Part shown: positions 1-6,056 of the stretch, piece after piece | How the letters are laid out: each line of letters begins with the position of its first letter | Numbering within the stretch: the stretch's first letter is position 1 | IMG/VR virus record: IMGVR_UViG_3300037246_000652 | Span: 1-30,742 of that record | Origin: a virus | DNA length: 30,742 nt | Direction: 5' to 3' (one strand) | The notes under the pieces: model-generated | Database searches by the model: none | Told to the model about the DNA's origin: nothing | What the model saw: the letters and a program-made list of their open reading frames with translations, nothing else | Made by a program: the position numbers and the translations under genes

Positions 1-1
1 C

Positions 2-424
2 ATACCGAGCGCCACGACCACCCCAGACCCGGTAGTGATTGAGGAATCAACCGCCGCCAACCAGTATGAGGGCGTCGTGAACTTCCTAGAAGCGTTGCTG
101 ACGCTGGACGCAGAGTCGTTTGAGGCGTTGTGTGCTAATGAGGGTGGGAAACTACTTGTTAGCGCGAACTACCACACCTGTACGGAGGGTCTTGCTGGTT
201 TTTCAGTCCAGATCAATGCTGGCTTTACTAAGGGAGCAGCTGTGATGGTGGAAGCTTCTGATGGCGAGGCTCTAGCTGCGGCTTTGATTGAGGCCGTGGG
301 CGAGCCTGACTTTGTTACAGGTCTGTCGGCTGCATGGGATCTGAATAACCTTATGCTTATCTTTGGTCCTGTAGGCAACATTGCGTACATTGCTATCCTA
401 GAACGAACAGGCGTTGCCCTGTAA
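2..424 (+). CDS. C-terminal part of an unknown protein (5' end outside window)
   Basis: The frame is open from the left edge to a TAA at 422-424, giving at least 140 residues. A GTG at 35 could be read as a start, but the frame continues upstream without a stop and no Shine-Dalgarno sequence precedes the GTG, so I treat it as an internal Val of a longer protein. The visible start is Pro/Thr-rich (linker-like), followed by a compact domain with alternating hydrophobic stretches and Ala/Gly-rich helices. No motif was recognised. It ends just before a strong promoter, so it is probably the last gene of the transcript entering from the left. Confidence 0.6.
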   Translation: MPSATTTPDPVVIEESTAANQYEGVVNFLEALLTLDAESFEALCANEGGKLLVSANYHTCTEGLAGFSVQINAGFTKGAAVMVEASDGEALAAALIEAVGEPDFVTGLSAAWDLNNLMLIFGPVGNIAYIAILERTGVAL

Positions 425-428
425 GTAG

Positions 429-457
429 TTGACTAATATTACGCAAATGGTTATACT
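429..457 (+). promoter_or_regulatory. sigma-70-type promoter of the plus-strand operon
   Basis: TTGACT at 429-434 (5 of 6 to the consensus) and TATACT at 452-457 (5 of 6) are separated by exactly 17 bases in the only gap between genes in this part of the window. The transcription start should fall near 464. It faces the run of genes that begins at 511 and continues to 4507. Confidence 0.8.
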
Positions 458-510
458 GGTTTATGAACAAATGGCAGGAATTACAGGGGGCAATAGGTCC
501 GAGGGTTATT

Positions 511-723
511 ATGACAAAGCGCAGAAATCCACAAGCAGGGGCGGCGTGGTCGCGACACCAGGGAGCACACGACCCCGGCACTAAGAAGCCCGATGTAGAT
601 GAAACCGAAGAACAGATAGAGGAGTACTTCGAAGGCACGCCAGCACAGCGCCACAACGACTTTTGTGAAGAGCAAGAAGAGAACAAAGAGGAAGAAACTG
701 AAGATGAGCAGCAAGAAGGATAA
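511..723 (+). CDS. small acidic protein, unknown function
   Basis: A 70-residue protein with a basic, Pro/Gly-containing N-terminus (about residues 3-25) and a very acidic Glu-rich C-terminal half (about residues 29-70). I chose ATG 511 because GAGG at 501-504 sits six bases upstream. The in-frame ATG at 463 lies at or before the transcription start predicted from the promoter and has no ribosome site. It is the first gene of the operon and overlaps the next start (704) by 20 bases. The charge split could suit a nucleic-acid or protein-binding accessory factor, but this is a guess; no family was recognised. Confidence 0.6.
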   Translation: MTKRRNPQAGAAWSRHQGAHDPGTKKPDVDETEEQIEEYFEGTPAQRHNDFCEEQEENKEEETEDEQQEG

Positions 724-1339
724 AAGCTTATATGGGGCCGCTAAGAACCCCTCCGATCTCGCTGCCTTGACGAACGATATTATCAAGGATCCTCCTTCGG
801 AACTGAACGAGCGGCAGAGAAGGGTTTTGAACTATCGCTTCCGAGGGCTCACCCAGACAGCTATAGCCAAGCTGGAAGATGTTAGCCAGCCCATGATTGC
901 TAAAGAGATACGCACTATCAAGAAGATATTTGCGGAGCAAGGGCGCACCATTGACCAGGAGCAGGTAGTTGGGGAGTCGGTTAGCCTCTACCAAGAGGTA
1001 GAGCAGCGAGCGTGGGAGATTTACTTCACCCACAAGAAGGAGAAGCCTAGTGCGGCTAATAAAGCTTTAGACACAGTGATGGCTTCGAGGGAAAAGACCG
1101 TGAAGCTACTCATGGACCTTGGCATTATGAAGAAGGCAGCTATCGAGCACGAGCACACGATGAAGGTGGCTCCCTTCTTTGAGCAGTTTGACAGCCTGGA
1201 AGACCAGCAGAAACAGAACGCATTGAGGAATGTCATTGATGTGCATCTGGGAGAACTGGAAGAACCTGAACCACCACAGCTTTTAGCTGACATTGAACCA
1301 GAAGAGGGCGAAGAGGATGACACAGAAGAAGAAAGCTGA
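704..1339 (+). CDS. sigma-region-4-type HTH protein, possible small terminase or regulator
   Basis: A 211-residue protein. Residues about 34-76 read as a helix-turn-helix of the sigma-70 region 4 or LuxR kind: a helix starting LNERQRRVL, then a turn and recognition helix around GLTQTAIAKLEDVSQPMIAKE. A long helical middle (about 85-170) and a strongly acidic tail (last 25 residues) follow. HTH plus central helices plus acidic tail is the plan of many phage small terminase subunits, but the large terminase is in the opposite-strand operon, so a transcription regulator is equally possible. The start at 704 (GAGGAAG upstream) is preferred to an in-frame codon at 665, which has no ribosome site and would add only a Lys/Arg-rich run. 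Confidence 0.7.
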   Translation: MSSKKDKSLYGAAKNPSDLAALTNDIIKDPPSELNERQRRVLNYRFRGLTQTAIAKLEDVSQPMIAKEIRTIKKIFAEQGRTIDQEQVVGESVSLYQEVEQRAWEIYFTHKKEKPSAANKALDTVMASREKTVKLLMDLGIMKKAAIEHEHTMKVAPFFEQFDSLEDQQKQNALRNVIDVHLGELEEPEPPQLLADIEPEEGEEDDTEEES

Positions 1340-1808
1340 ATTCCCCAAGGAGCTAGAGCAGTACGGGCTCAAGGACGTACAGCTTCGCAAGGAGTACTTC
1401 CGCCAGAAGGCAGCAGGTAGCCAGAGCATGGCTGATGAGTACAACGCTCTTGCTGACAAGCTAGACAGCTTTGTGACTCAGGCCAACAAGGAGCGGTTCA
1501 AGCTGGCTCAACAGGGCATGATTCGACTGGACGGCAAGACGGCTGAAGCTTTGATACGGAGAGGGCTAGGAGACACCTGCGGGATTATCCAGGCAGACAC
1601 GAAGCTCCTATGCCGCAAGGACGTGGTTGAGCTACAGCCAGCGCATTGGGCACCTGCTTGGTGCTCCGACATGATTGATGGACTCAAGAAGGCTGGCTTC
1701 AACGCACAGCAACGAGCTAAGTTCTACGACACGGTTATGATTTATAAGGATGACCCCGAGGGCGTACAGTCCGAAGCAGGGCTACTCATCCTGGAAAGGC
1801 AGCTATGA
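1317..1808 (+). CDS. paralogous-family protein A, unknown function
   Basis: 163 residues. ATG 1317 is preceded by AGAGGG at 1303-1308; an in-frame codon at 1293 lies inside the upstream gene and lacks a site. The N-terminal half is helical and charged. Residues about 66-84 contain GMIRLDG followed by EALIRRGL, residues 111-115 read WAPAW, and the protein closes with EAGLLILE at 153-160. The same three blocks in the same order occur in the gene at 2794-3315 and, more diverged, in the gene at 19881-20420. It ends in an ATGA overlap with the next gene. No known family was recognised. The LDG..EALIRRG segment could be a helix-turn-helix but is too short to be sure. Confidence 0.75.
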   Translation: MTQKKKAEFPKELEQYGLKDVQLRKEYFRQKAAGSQSMADEYNALADKLDSFVTQANKERFKLAQQGMIRLDGKTAEALIRRGLGDTCGIIQADTKLLCRKDVVELQPAHWAPAWCSDMIDGLKKAGFNAQQRAKFYDTVMIYKDDPEGVQSEAGLLILERQL

Positions 1809-2248
1809 GCGAACATATACCAGGACGGTTTGTCTTTATCCCAGAGGACGGCAACGAGGCTTACGAGATTGACCTAGATGCTATTTTGGGGGATGCAGCA
1901 GAGCGCATTGCTCTCACTAGGTGGGAACGTGTGAAGGCCTTCTTTCAAAGCTTTAAGAAAGCCTCTGCCGATGGTCTAGTGGAGCACATTACTGCCGAGC
2001 CTCAGAAGGTTAGCCTTCCACAGATGGTTTGCGATAAGCTGGAGGAGCTATTCTCCACAGCAGAATGGTATGCGAGAGACGGGAACAGCAGTTGCTACAT
2101 CTTGGACGTGTACCCGCGTAACCACGCCACAGGCTATGAGCCTATGGTTAGGGTGGCCTTTCTAGGAGGCACAGCTCACGAATTAACGGTAGCTGACCTC
2201 CTTACAGATTATGTGCCTATGGAACCAGCTAAAAAGGAAATGCACTAA
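1805..2248 (+). CDS. unknown protein, 147 aa
   Basis: The start overlaps the previous stop as ATGA, with GGAAAGG just upstream. The protein is acidic at its N-terminus, has an amphipathic Lys/Phe-rich segment around residues 42-52 (RVKAFFQSFKK), and then a mixed alpha/beta part with a Cys-containing strand near residue 98. No motif was recognised. It sits between a paralogous-family gene and a Cys-rich miniprotein, all translationally linked, so it is very likely expressed with them. Confidence 0.7.
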   Translation: MSEHIPGRFVFIPEDGNEAYEIDLDAILGDAAERIALTRWERVKAFFQSFKKASADGLVEHITAEPQKVSLPQMVCDKLEELFSTAEWYARDGNSSCYILDVYPRNHATGYEPMVRVAFLGGTAHELTVADLLTDYVPMEPAKKEMH

Positions 2249-2433
2249 TGTCTGAGGAGAAAGAGTTTATCTGCACGGCCACAGGTGAGCCCTGTAAGTG
2301 TGACAAGAATGGTTGTGTCACTAAACTAGACCCTCGGGATGAAGTGTGTTGCGCATTCGGGCTACGCACGGGCTGTGACTGCAAAGAGACTTCGGGGCCT
2401 GACTTCTGTGACTCTAAGGAGGAGGAGAAATGA
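2248..2433 (+). CDS. Cys-rich miniprotein, probable metal binder
   Basis: 61 residues with nine cysteines at 9, 16, 18, 23, 34, 35, 43, 45 and 54, including two CxC pairs (16/18 and 43/45) and a CC pair. There is no signal peptide, so in a reducing cytoplasm these more likely bind zinc or an iron-sulfur cluster than form disulfides; that is inference. It begins in a TAATG overlap with the gene before it. The next gene starts inside its stop codon, and AAGGAGG near its 3' end serves that next gene. No known family was recognised. Confidence 0.7.
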   Translation: MSEEKEFICTATGEPCKCDKNGCVTKLDPRDEVCCAFGLRTGCDCKETSGPDFCDSKEEEK

Positions 2434-2582
2434 ATATGAAGATACCAGCACTGACTGACCTAGCCAAAGACGTGAAGAAGATAGCCGAGGCCCTAACTAA
2501 GCTCGCTGAGGTAGCTCAGGAGCTAGTGGATAAACAACAGGGGTCTAAGGGGACGGAAAAAGAAGAGGATTTATGGATGTAA
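2430..2582 (+). CDS. coiled-coil miniprotein
   Basis: A 50-residue frame. ATG 2430 overlaps the preceding stop as ATGA, and a very strong ribosome site (AAGGAGGAGG) lies a few bases before it. Residues 8-32 show a clean 3-4 heptad pattern of hydrophobics (L8, L11, V15, I18, L22, L25, V28/A29, L32) with Lys/Glu elsewhere, so a short self-associating coiled coil is likely. A polar charged tail follows. Its 3' end overlaps the start of a two-helix membrane protein by ten bases. It could be that protein's partner, but nothing in the sequence proves contact. Confidence 0.65.
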   Translation: MNMKIPALTDLAKDVKKIAEALTKLAEVAQELVDKQQGSKGTEKEEDLWM

Positions 2583-2794
2583 AACAAACGATCGATCAGA
2601 ACTCACCACTCGGATGGGTCATCACAATGGTTACTATGGCGGGGATCAGCGTGGGTTGGTTCTTCGTCATGGTGAAGTTTTGGCCCTACCACCCGGCCAT
2701 CGGCTGGTCACTGTTCGCTATACCTGTGAGCATCACAGTGCTTCTACCACTCATGTTCGTGGTACGAAAGATTCAGGCCAGAAGGAACAAGTAA
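2573..2794 (+). CDS. two-helix membrane protein, holin-like topology
   Basis: 73 residues with two hydrophobic segments (about 13-35 and 43-64) joined by a short loop, and a basic C-terminal tail ending RKIQARRNK. Length, two helices and a charged tail fit small class II holins, which control lysis timing by opening the inner membrane. However, no endolysin or spanin is recognisable nearby, so any small phage membrane protein would fit. AGAGG precedes ATG 2573. It overlaps the coiled-coil miniprotein upstream, and its stop overlaps the next start (TAATG). Confidence 0.65.
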   Translation: MDVKQTIDQNSPLGWVITMVTMAGISVGWFFVMVKFWPYHPAIGWSLFAIPVSITVLLPLMFVVRKIQARRNK

Positions 2795-3315
2795 TGCGGC
2801 GTAAGAACGACGGGACACTAGGGTTTATCACCAGCAGGCGCTTGAACAACGAGCAGAACTGGCTGGAAACCCGTATTGAACGTGTCAAGAACCAAAGGGG
2901 CTGGTATATAGAAGGAAATCCTTCTGGCTCACAAGCTAAAATCAATGGTATCAGGAAAACCTACCACGAGGTTCCTAAAGCTATAGAGGCAGCCAATGAT
3001 GGCCGCAGAAGGGTCAACGCCAAAGGTCTCTGGCGGCTAGACGGACAATGTGGCAATGCTCTGAAAAGGAGAGGGGTAGATGGCCCGATCGGGGCTGAGT
3101 ACATATGTATAGACTTTTCAGTATTACCAGACAAAGATAAGTGGACGTACACAATAGAGCCTGTGCATGCCTGGTACGCCCCGCAGTGGTTTACTGACTA
3201 CGCTAACCGTATGCGCGACCGCAGACAAATGTATAGGCGCTTCGACAAACTGAAGGATGCTGGCCAAGACGCTATTGACTCTGAGATAGGACTGCTTATA
3301 TTGGGGGAAGTATGA
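2794..3315 (+). CDS. paralogous-family protein B, unknown function
   Basis: 173 residues. ATG 2794 overlaps the previous stop (TAATG), with AGAAGGA upstream; the open frame reaches back to 2614 but that part runs inside the membrane-protein gene. The N-terminal 60 residues are basic, with a GWYIEGNPSG segment that may be a small beta unit. From residue 75 on the protein matches the gene at 1317-1808 block by block: AKGLWRLDG, ALKRRGV, WYAPQW (127-132) and a C-terminal EIGLLILG (164-171). The repeated blocks define a family I do not recognise. It ends in an ATGA overlap. Confidence 0.75.
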   Translation: MRRKNDGTLGFITSRRLNNEQNWLETRIERVKNQRGWYIEGNPSGSQAKINGIRKTYHEVPKAIEAANDGRRRVNAKGLWRLDGQCGNALKRRGVDGPIGAEYICIDFSVLPDKDKWTYTIEPVHAWYAPQWFTDYANRMRDRRQMYRRFDKLKDAGQDAIDSEIGLLILGEV

Positions 3316-3794
3316 AAGACTGGGAACCACCACTACGGCCAGATCCCTGGTACGCACATATATTTAGATTCTTCCTACGAATGAACAGCAGAAAGAGAGC
3401 GGGAATGACTAAGAAAGTAGTAAATATAGTAGAGGACGACGAAGAAGAGTTTCACTGGCGGTATGCCCTCCTAGAGAAGAAGCACGGCGGGGAAACCTAC
3501 TACCATGTGTGCGAGGAGTACCCAGGGTTGGGTTACACCGGAGCGGAGACTCCTATGGGAGATACCCCTGAGGAGCTACAAACTGTGCTAGAAATGATGC
3601 TAGAGGACGTGAAGGGCGCTATCGCTCACAAGAACATTCTTGTGGACGGGGCTCCTTACGATAACTGGCGAGCGAAAGAGTTAGACGAAGGGGAGACTAT
3701 CCCCTGGGACGATGTTAAAGACGATTTGTTCGACGATCTCGACGATATAGGGAACGATCCGACACTTAAGGTAAAGGTAGATGAAGATGAATAA
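3312..3794 (+). CDS. acidic protein, 160 aa, unknown function
   Basis: The start at 3312 is linked to the previous stop (ATGA) and preceded by GGGGGAAG. A second in-frame ATG at 3405 (residue 32) could give a 129-residue form. The first 32 residues are aromatic and basic (PPLRPDPWYAHIFRFFLRM), and the rest is strongly acidic with an Asp-rich C-terminus. The middle has a small alpha/beta domain with YYHVCEEYPGLGYTG. No family was recognised. The contrast between a hydrophobic/basic start and an acidic body may mean that the shorter form is the core product. Confidence 0.65.
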   Translation: MKDWEPPLRPDPWYAHIFRFFLRMNSRKRAGMTKKVVNIVEDDEEEFHWRYALLEKKHGGETYYHVCEEYPGLGYTGAETPMGDTPEELQTVLEMMLEDVKGAIAHKNILVDGAPYDNWRAKELDEGETIPWDDVKDDLFDDLDDIGNDPTLKVKVDEDE

Positions 3795-4257
3795 GAAACA
3801 TGCGGCAGTTGCTGCTCTGGTCCTGCTAGCAGGATTCGTGATCTACAAGGTCAACACGCAAGACAAGCCTGTGCTTATTATTAGCCCAGGCACTGCCGAG
3901 GTGCTTCCTGACCCAGTAATAGAAATCACCACTCCGATAGTAGTTACTCTTGAGAAAGAGCCGTTTCGCCACGGTACAAAGCTTTGTCAGTGGTACGAGG
4001 ATGCAGGTATGCGCGCTGTCTCTGACATGGACGGTTGGGCAGAGTCTACCTGTAGTGGAAATACCTGTTTCCTGCTCGTGCATGATGCTGGGCTACCAGC
4101 TGGTTGGATTATGGCTGCCTGGATTAGTGAAGCAAGGAGCAAAGGACATGACCCGCGTAAAGAAGACGTTGAACTCTCTATATTCACCTTCCGAGGTGGT
4201 AAAGAAGTTGACCACATTGCCTACTTCCCAGGACGCGATGTCTTCGAGTCCTACTAG
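3781..4257 (+). CDS. membrane-anchored exported protein, unknown function
   Basis: 158 residues. A basic start followed by a hydrophobic run (AAVAALVLLAGFVIY, about residues 8-22) forms a signal anchor. No lipobox Cys follows and no clear cleavage site is seen, so a single-span protein with the rest outside the cytoplasm is likely. The outer part has three Cys in a short stretch (KLCQWYED, then STC and NTC), which could form a disulfide. ATG 3781 has AAGG nine bases upstream and ATG 3787 has AAAGG, so the start is uncertain by two residues. It overlaps both neighbours. Confidence 0.65.
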   Translation: MKMNKKHAAVAALVLLAGFVIYKVNTQDKPVLIISPGTAEVLPDPVIEITTPIVVTLEKEPFRHGTKLCQWYEDAGMRAVSDMDGWAESTCSGNTCFLLVHDAGLPAGWIMAAWISEARSKGHDPRKEDVELSIFTFRGGKEVDHIAYFPGRDVFESY

Positions 4258-4507
4258 AGAGCCCTACTACTGTACTCCTGAAGGGCTAGAGATCGAACCG
4301 GAGACGTATTGGCGCATTAACCACGAGGATGGAGATCACTACTTCCGTTTTGTGGAGCTACAGGACAGCGCTGGAGGCCTAGCTGCTACTATCCAAGACG
4401 AGTACGGCTACAGGACGATGGCCCCTGACTTCATGGACTACCTTTCAGTTGACCGGATAACAGAGCCAGAGTTGCTGGCTCTTGTGATGCTCGCTATCCA
4501 CGCATAA
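4238..4507 (+). CDS. unknown protein, 89 aa, last gene of plus operon
   Basis: The real start is most likely ATG 4238 (AGGA at 4230-4233), which overlaps the preceding gene by 20 bases. The frame is open back to 3950, but that extension lies wholly inside the previous gene and reads like a shadow. The protein is acidic, with PETYWRINHEDGDHYFRFVEL suggesting a small beta-sheet domain, and a helical end. No family was recognised. A hairpin terminator begins six bases after its stop. Confidence 0.6.
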   Translation: MSSSPTREPYYCTPEGLEIEPETYWRINHEDGDHYFRFVELQDSAGGLAATIQDEYGYRTMAPDFMDYLSVDRITEPELLALVMLAIHA

Positions 4508-4512
4508 AGAAA

Positions 4513-4542
4513 CGGCCCCCAGGGTACACTTCCTGAGGGCCG
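4513..4542. terminator. hairpin terminator between convergent operons
   Basis: The 11-base arms at 4513-4523 and 4532-4542 are complementary except for one mismatch, with an 8-base loop. On the plus strand it follows the stop at 4507 and is trailed only by a weak T-containing tail (CGTTTGATTGT). Read on the minus strand the stem is followed at once by TTTCTTT, a better U-tract. It sits in the 54-base gap between the converging operons, so it can stop both, with the minus-strand direction looking stronger. Confidence 0.75.
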
Positions 4543-4561
4543 CGTTTGATTGTCGGGTAAG

Positions 4562-4717
4562 TTAGGCGTAAGGGTCGTCTATTACTTCACCATCAATATT
4601 GATTACTTGTTTTCTCAAAAGGCGGTCCTCCCTAGCTTCAGGCTTAGGGTCGGCCGCTTTTTTCTCTTTTGGCTCTTCTTCGGAATCCCCGAACAGGTCA
4701 ATCAAGATGTTCGCCAT
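4562..4717 (-). CDS. small charged protein, 51 aa, last gene of minus operon
   Basis: I chose the ATG at 4717 (AAGAGAG upstream) over a codon at 4771 that lies inside the neighbouring gene. The N-terminus MANILIDLFGDSEEEP is followed by a Lys/Glu/Ala-rich middle and an acidic end (VINIDGEVIDDPYA). The short hydrophobic-acidic start and charged middle look disordered with peptide-like motifs at the ends. No family was recognised. It is the final gene before the shared terminator. Confidence 0.55.
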   Translation of the reverse strand: MANILIDLFGDSEEEPKEKKAADPKPEAREDRLLRKQVINIDGEVIDDPYA

Positions 4718-4820
4718 AATCTCTCTTTCTACTGAGGTGATGTATGCCCCACACAACAAAGGGTGGTGCAAAGATAAGGCACATAAGAAAAGTTATTACG
4801 TCTGTTATCAGAATGGCCAC
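4698..4820 (-). CDS. small single-span membrane protein, 40 aa (GTG start proposed)
   Basis: The frame from GTG 4820 gives a hydrophobic helix (residues 2-25, LITDVITFLMCLIFAPPFVV) and a basic tail, ending inside the next gene. The frame is open further upstream to a GTG at 4961, but that part overlaps a better-supported microgene and has no ribosome site. The GTG overlaps the end of that microgene, so coupled translation is the likely route. The small size and weak site make this tentative. Confidence 0.4.
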   Translation of the reverse strand: MAILITDVITFLMCLIFAPPFVVWGIHHLSRKRDYGEHLD

Positions 4821-4915
4821 CAGCTGTACTCGGACGCCAATGCGCCGTAAAGCAGTATGGCAGAGCCTAGGGGAAGGACAAGCATTAGTATCTTGTCTTT
4901 TAGTGAAAGCTTCAT
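4808..4915 (-). CDS. hydrophobic microprotein, 35 aa
   Basis: The ATG at 4915 follows AAGGAG by ten bases. The product has a basic N-terminus (MKLSLKDK), one hydrophobic helix (about residues 9-28, ILMLVLPLGSAILLYGAL) and a short aromatic end (SEYSWWPF). The clear ribosome site and sensible membrane topology support it. It lies in a cluster of tiny overlapping genes before the terminator; such clusters in phages often hold lysis or superinfection-exclusion membrane peptides, but no family was recognised. Confidence 0.5.
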   Translation of the reverse strand: MKLSLKDKILMLVLPLGSAILLYGALASEYSWWPF

Positions 4916-4933
4916 GAAGGTTGATCTCCTTAG

Positions 4934-4981
4934 TTAAAGAACAATCTTCAGTATAGCCCACAAAGCAGTAACACGCAGCAT
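4934..4981 (-). CDS. possible 15-residue peptide filling the gap
   Basis: The ATG at 4981 overlaps the stop of the upstream gene as TAATG, the same junction used at many places in this operon. The frame runs 15 hydrophobic-leaning codons (MLRVTALWAILKIVL) to a TAA just before the ribosome site of the next gene. It has no ribosome site of its own and could be chance; if translated it may serve only to carry ribosomes to the next start. Confidence 0.25.
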   Translation of the reverse strand: MLRVTALWAILKIVL

Positions 4982-5244
4982 TACTTTGAAGACGTTATGA
5001 TAAGTCTATTAAGCTCCTTGTTGAGCTTGCGAATCTCGGTTTCCCCGTCCCTTCTATCCTTGGTTATCTTCCTGATTCCTCCGACGACAGACATTCTGTC
5101 AAAATCGGGTCCAGCATTGTTTACCTCGTGACGGATCTCGAAAAGCTGAGTCCGGAGGTTTCTAACTTCGTCCAGAAGGCGGTCTACCACTGCCTCTGAC
5201 TGGTCGGGAGTATTATCTTTGTGATTCTTGGGGGTGGTGGTCAT
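4981..5244 (-). CDS. coiled-coil protein, unknown function
   Basis: 87 residues from ATG 5244. An in-frame GTG at 5295 would add 17 residues and neither start has a good ribosome site, so the start is uncertain. An AGGAGG lies inside the longer version with no standard start codon after it. After a polar Thr/Asn/Lys-rich head, residues about 16-43 form a likely coiled coil (VVDRLLDEVRNLRTQLFEI), followed by a second basic helix near the C-terminus. It could be a small structural or scaffold-type protein; no family was recognised. Confidence 0.55.
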   Translation of the reverse strand: MTTTPKNHKDNTPDQSEAVVDRLLDEVRNLRTQLFEIRHEVNNAGPDFDRMSVVGGIRKITKDRRDGETEIRKLNKELNRLIITSSK

Positions 5245-5316
5245 GGTTGGCTTGAAGTCCGCTATATGCCCCCTCCTAGGCCCCGCAATGGGCACCTCTG
5301 AGCAGGTCAGTGAAGG

Positions 5317-5559
5317 TTAGATTTCGTACACATCCCCATTCTCATCACATTTCTCATCTTCGTAGGGCGCGGCTATTCTACGATACAACTCTAACTTCGC
5401 GCATTCCAGCACACCTACTATACTATTAAGTGTGGCATAATTTAGGCCCTCACGCAAGATGTACTCATTTATGAGTGTAGAGATCAGGTAGTTAAGCTCA
5501 CCCGGAGTCTCCGCTATCATGGTAGGTCCTAGCCTATCTTCTTGTTTAATGTATGGCAT
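5317..5559 (-). CDS. conserved small phage protein (DUF6899-like)
   Basis: 80 residues. The pattern MPYIKQEDR, then GELNYLI, a Tyr-containing helix, [23 protein letters not shown], and an end [16 protein letters not shown] matches from memory a conserved small phage family of unknown function that I recall as DUF6899. The pattern match is strong; the family number is less certain. The protein is mostly helical with no catalytic motif. It overlaps the HNH gene upstream by one base and lies on the terminator side of the packaging genes. Confidence 0.75.
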   Translation of the reverse strand: MPYIKQEDRLGPTMIAETPGELNYLISTLINEYILREGLNYATLNSIVGVLECAKLELYRRIAAPYEDEKCDENGDVYEI

Positions 5560-6038
5560 TAGAAACGATTCCCCTTTTGTAGATTCTCTCTTGCTGTTAA
5601 GTACTGTAAGTTCTCTATGACGTGAAGTCCAGACACGTTCTCACCTTTTAGTGGAACAATGTGATCCACATGGAAACCATCTGGGCAGTTTCTGTAAAAC
5701 AAATTGATGGCTTCTGTGTCAGCCCACGCCGGAATTCTCGACTGCTTGTCTGCACGACGTGCCATGTTGCGCGCTAGCTTAGCTGACAGGTTTCGTTTGT
5801 CGTACTCTTTTTGGCGTTGCGCAGCGCGTTCGCGGTTTGCTTCATAGTAAGCTCGCCTGTACTCAGCACGAGCCACTGGATCCCTCTCTTTGTATCTACG
5901 CTTTTCTGCAGCTAGAAGTTTCTCCCTGTTCTCAACATAGTACGCCCTCAACTTCTTTTTGTTCTTCTGCCTGTAAGCCTTCTGATAATCCTTACGATAT
6001 TCAGGATCTTTCCATTTTGGATGTGTATATGTTTTCAC
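5559..6038 (-). CDS. HNH endonuclease
   Basis: 159 residues. The long, very basic helical N-terminal region (about 1-105, rich in Arg, Lys, Tyr and Ala) probably binds DNA. The C-terminal 45 residues carry the HNH fold: HVDHIVPL (H123, D125, H126), then GLHVIENLQ (H139, N143) and ENLQKGN (N152). No zinc CxxC pairs are seen. HNH nucleases are often encoded next to phage terminase genes and can be needed for the packaging cut. Here it lies directly downstream of the large terminase, 18 bases away, so either a packaging role or a homing role is possible. Confidence 0.85.
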   Translation of the reverse strand: MKTYTHPKWKDPEYRKDYQKAYRQKNKKKLRAYYVENREKLLAAEKRRYKERDPVARAEYRRAYYEANRERAAQRQKEYDKRNLSAKLARNMARRADKQSRIPAWADTEAINLFYRNCPDGFHVDHIVPLKGENVSGLHVIENLQYLTARENLQKGNRF

Positions 6039-6056
6039 GAGACGTTATACCAGCAT

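Noticed and set aside
2614-2793. Upstream extension of paralogous-family protein B
   Set aside because: It overlaps the two-helix membrane protein in another frame, is low in normal folding features, and 2794 has a TAATG junction and ribosome site.
3950-4237. Upstream extension of the gene ending at 4507
   Set aside because: It lies entirely inside the membrane-anchored protein gene, with no ribosome site; the protein begins sensibly at 4238.
4821-4961. N-terminal extension of the 40-residue membrane protein to GTG 4961
   Set aside because: It covers the ribosome site and frame of the better-supported 35-residue gene and has no site of its own.
4940-4980. TATACT at 4951-4956 on the minus strand as a promoter
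   Set aside because: The matching -35 position reads CTGCGT, only a poor match, and there is no extended -10.
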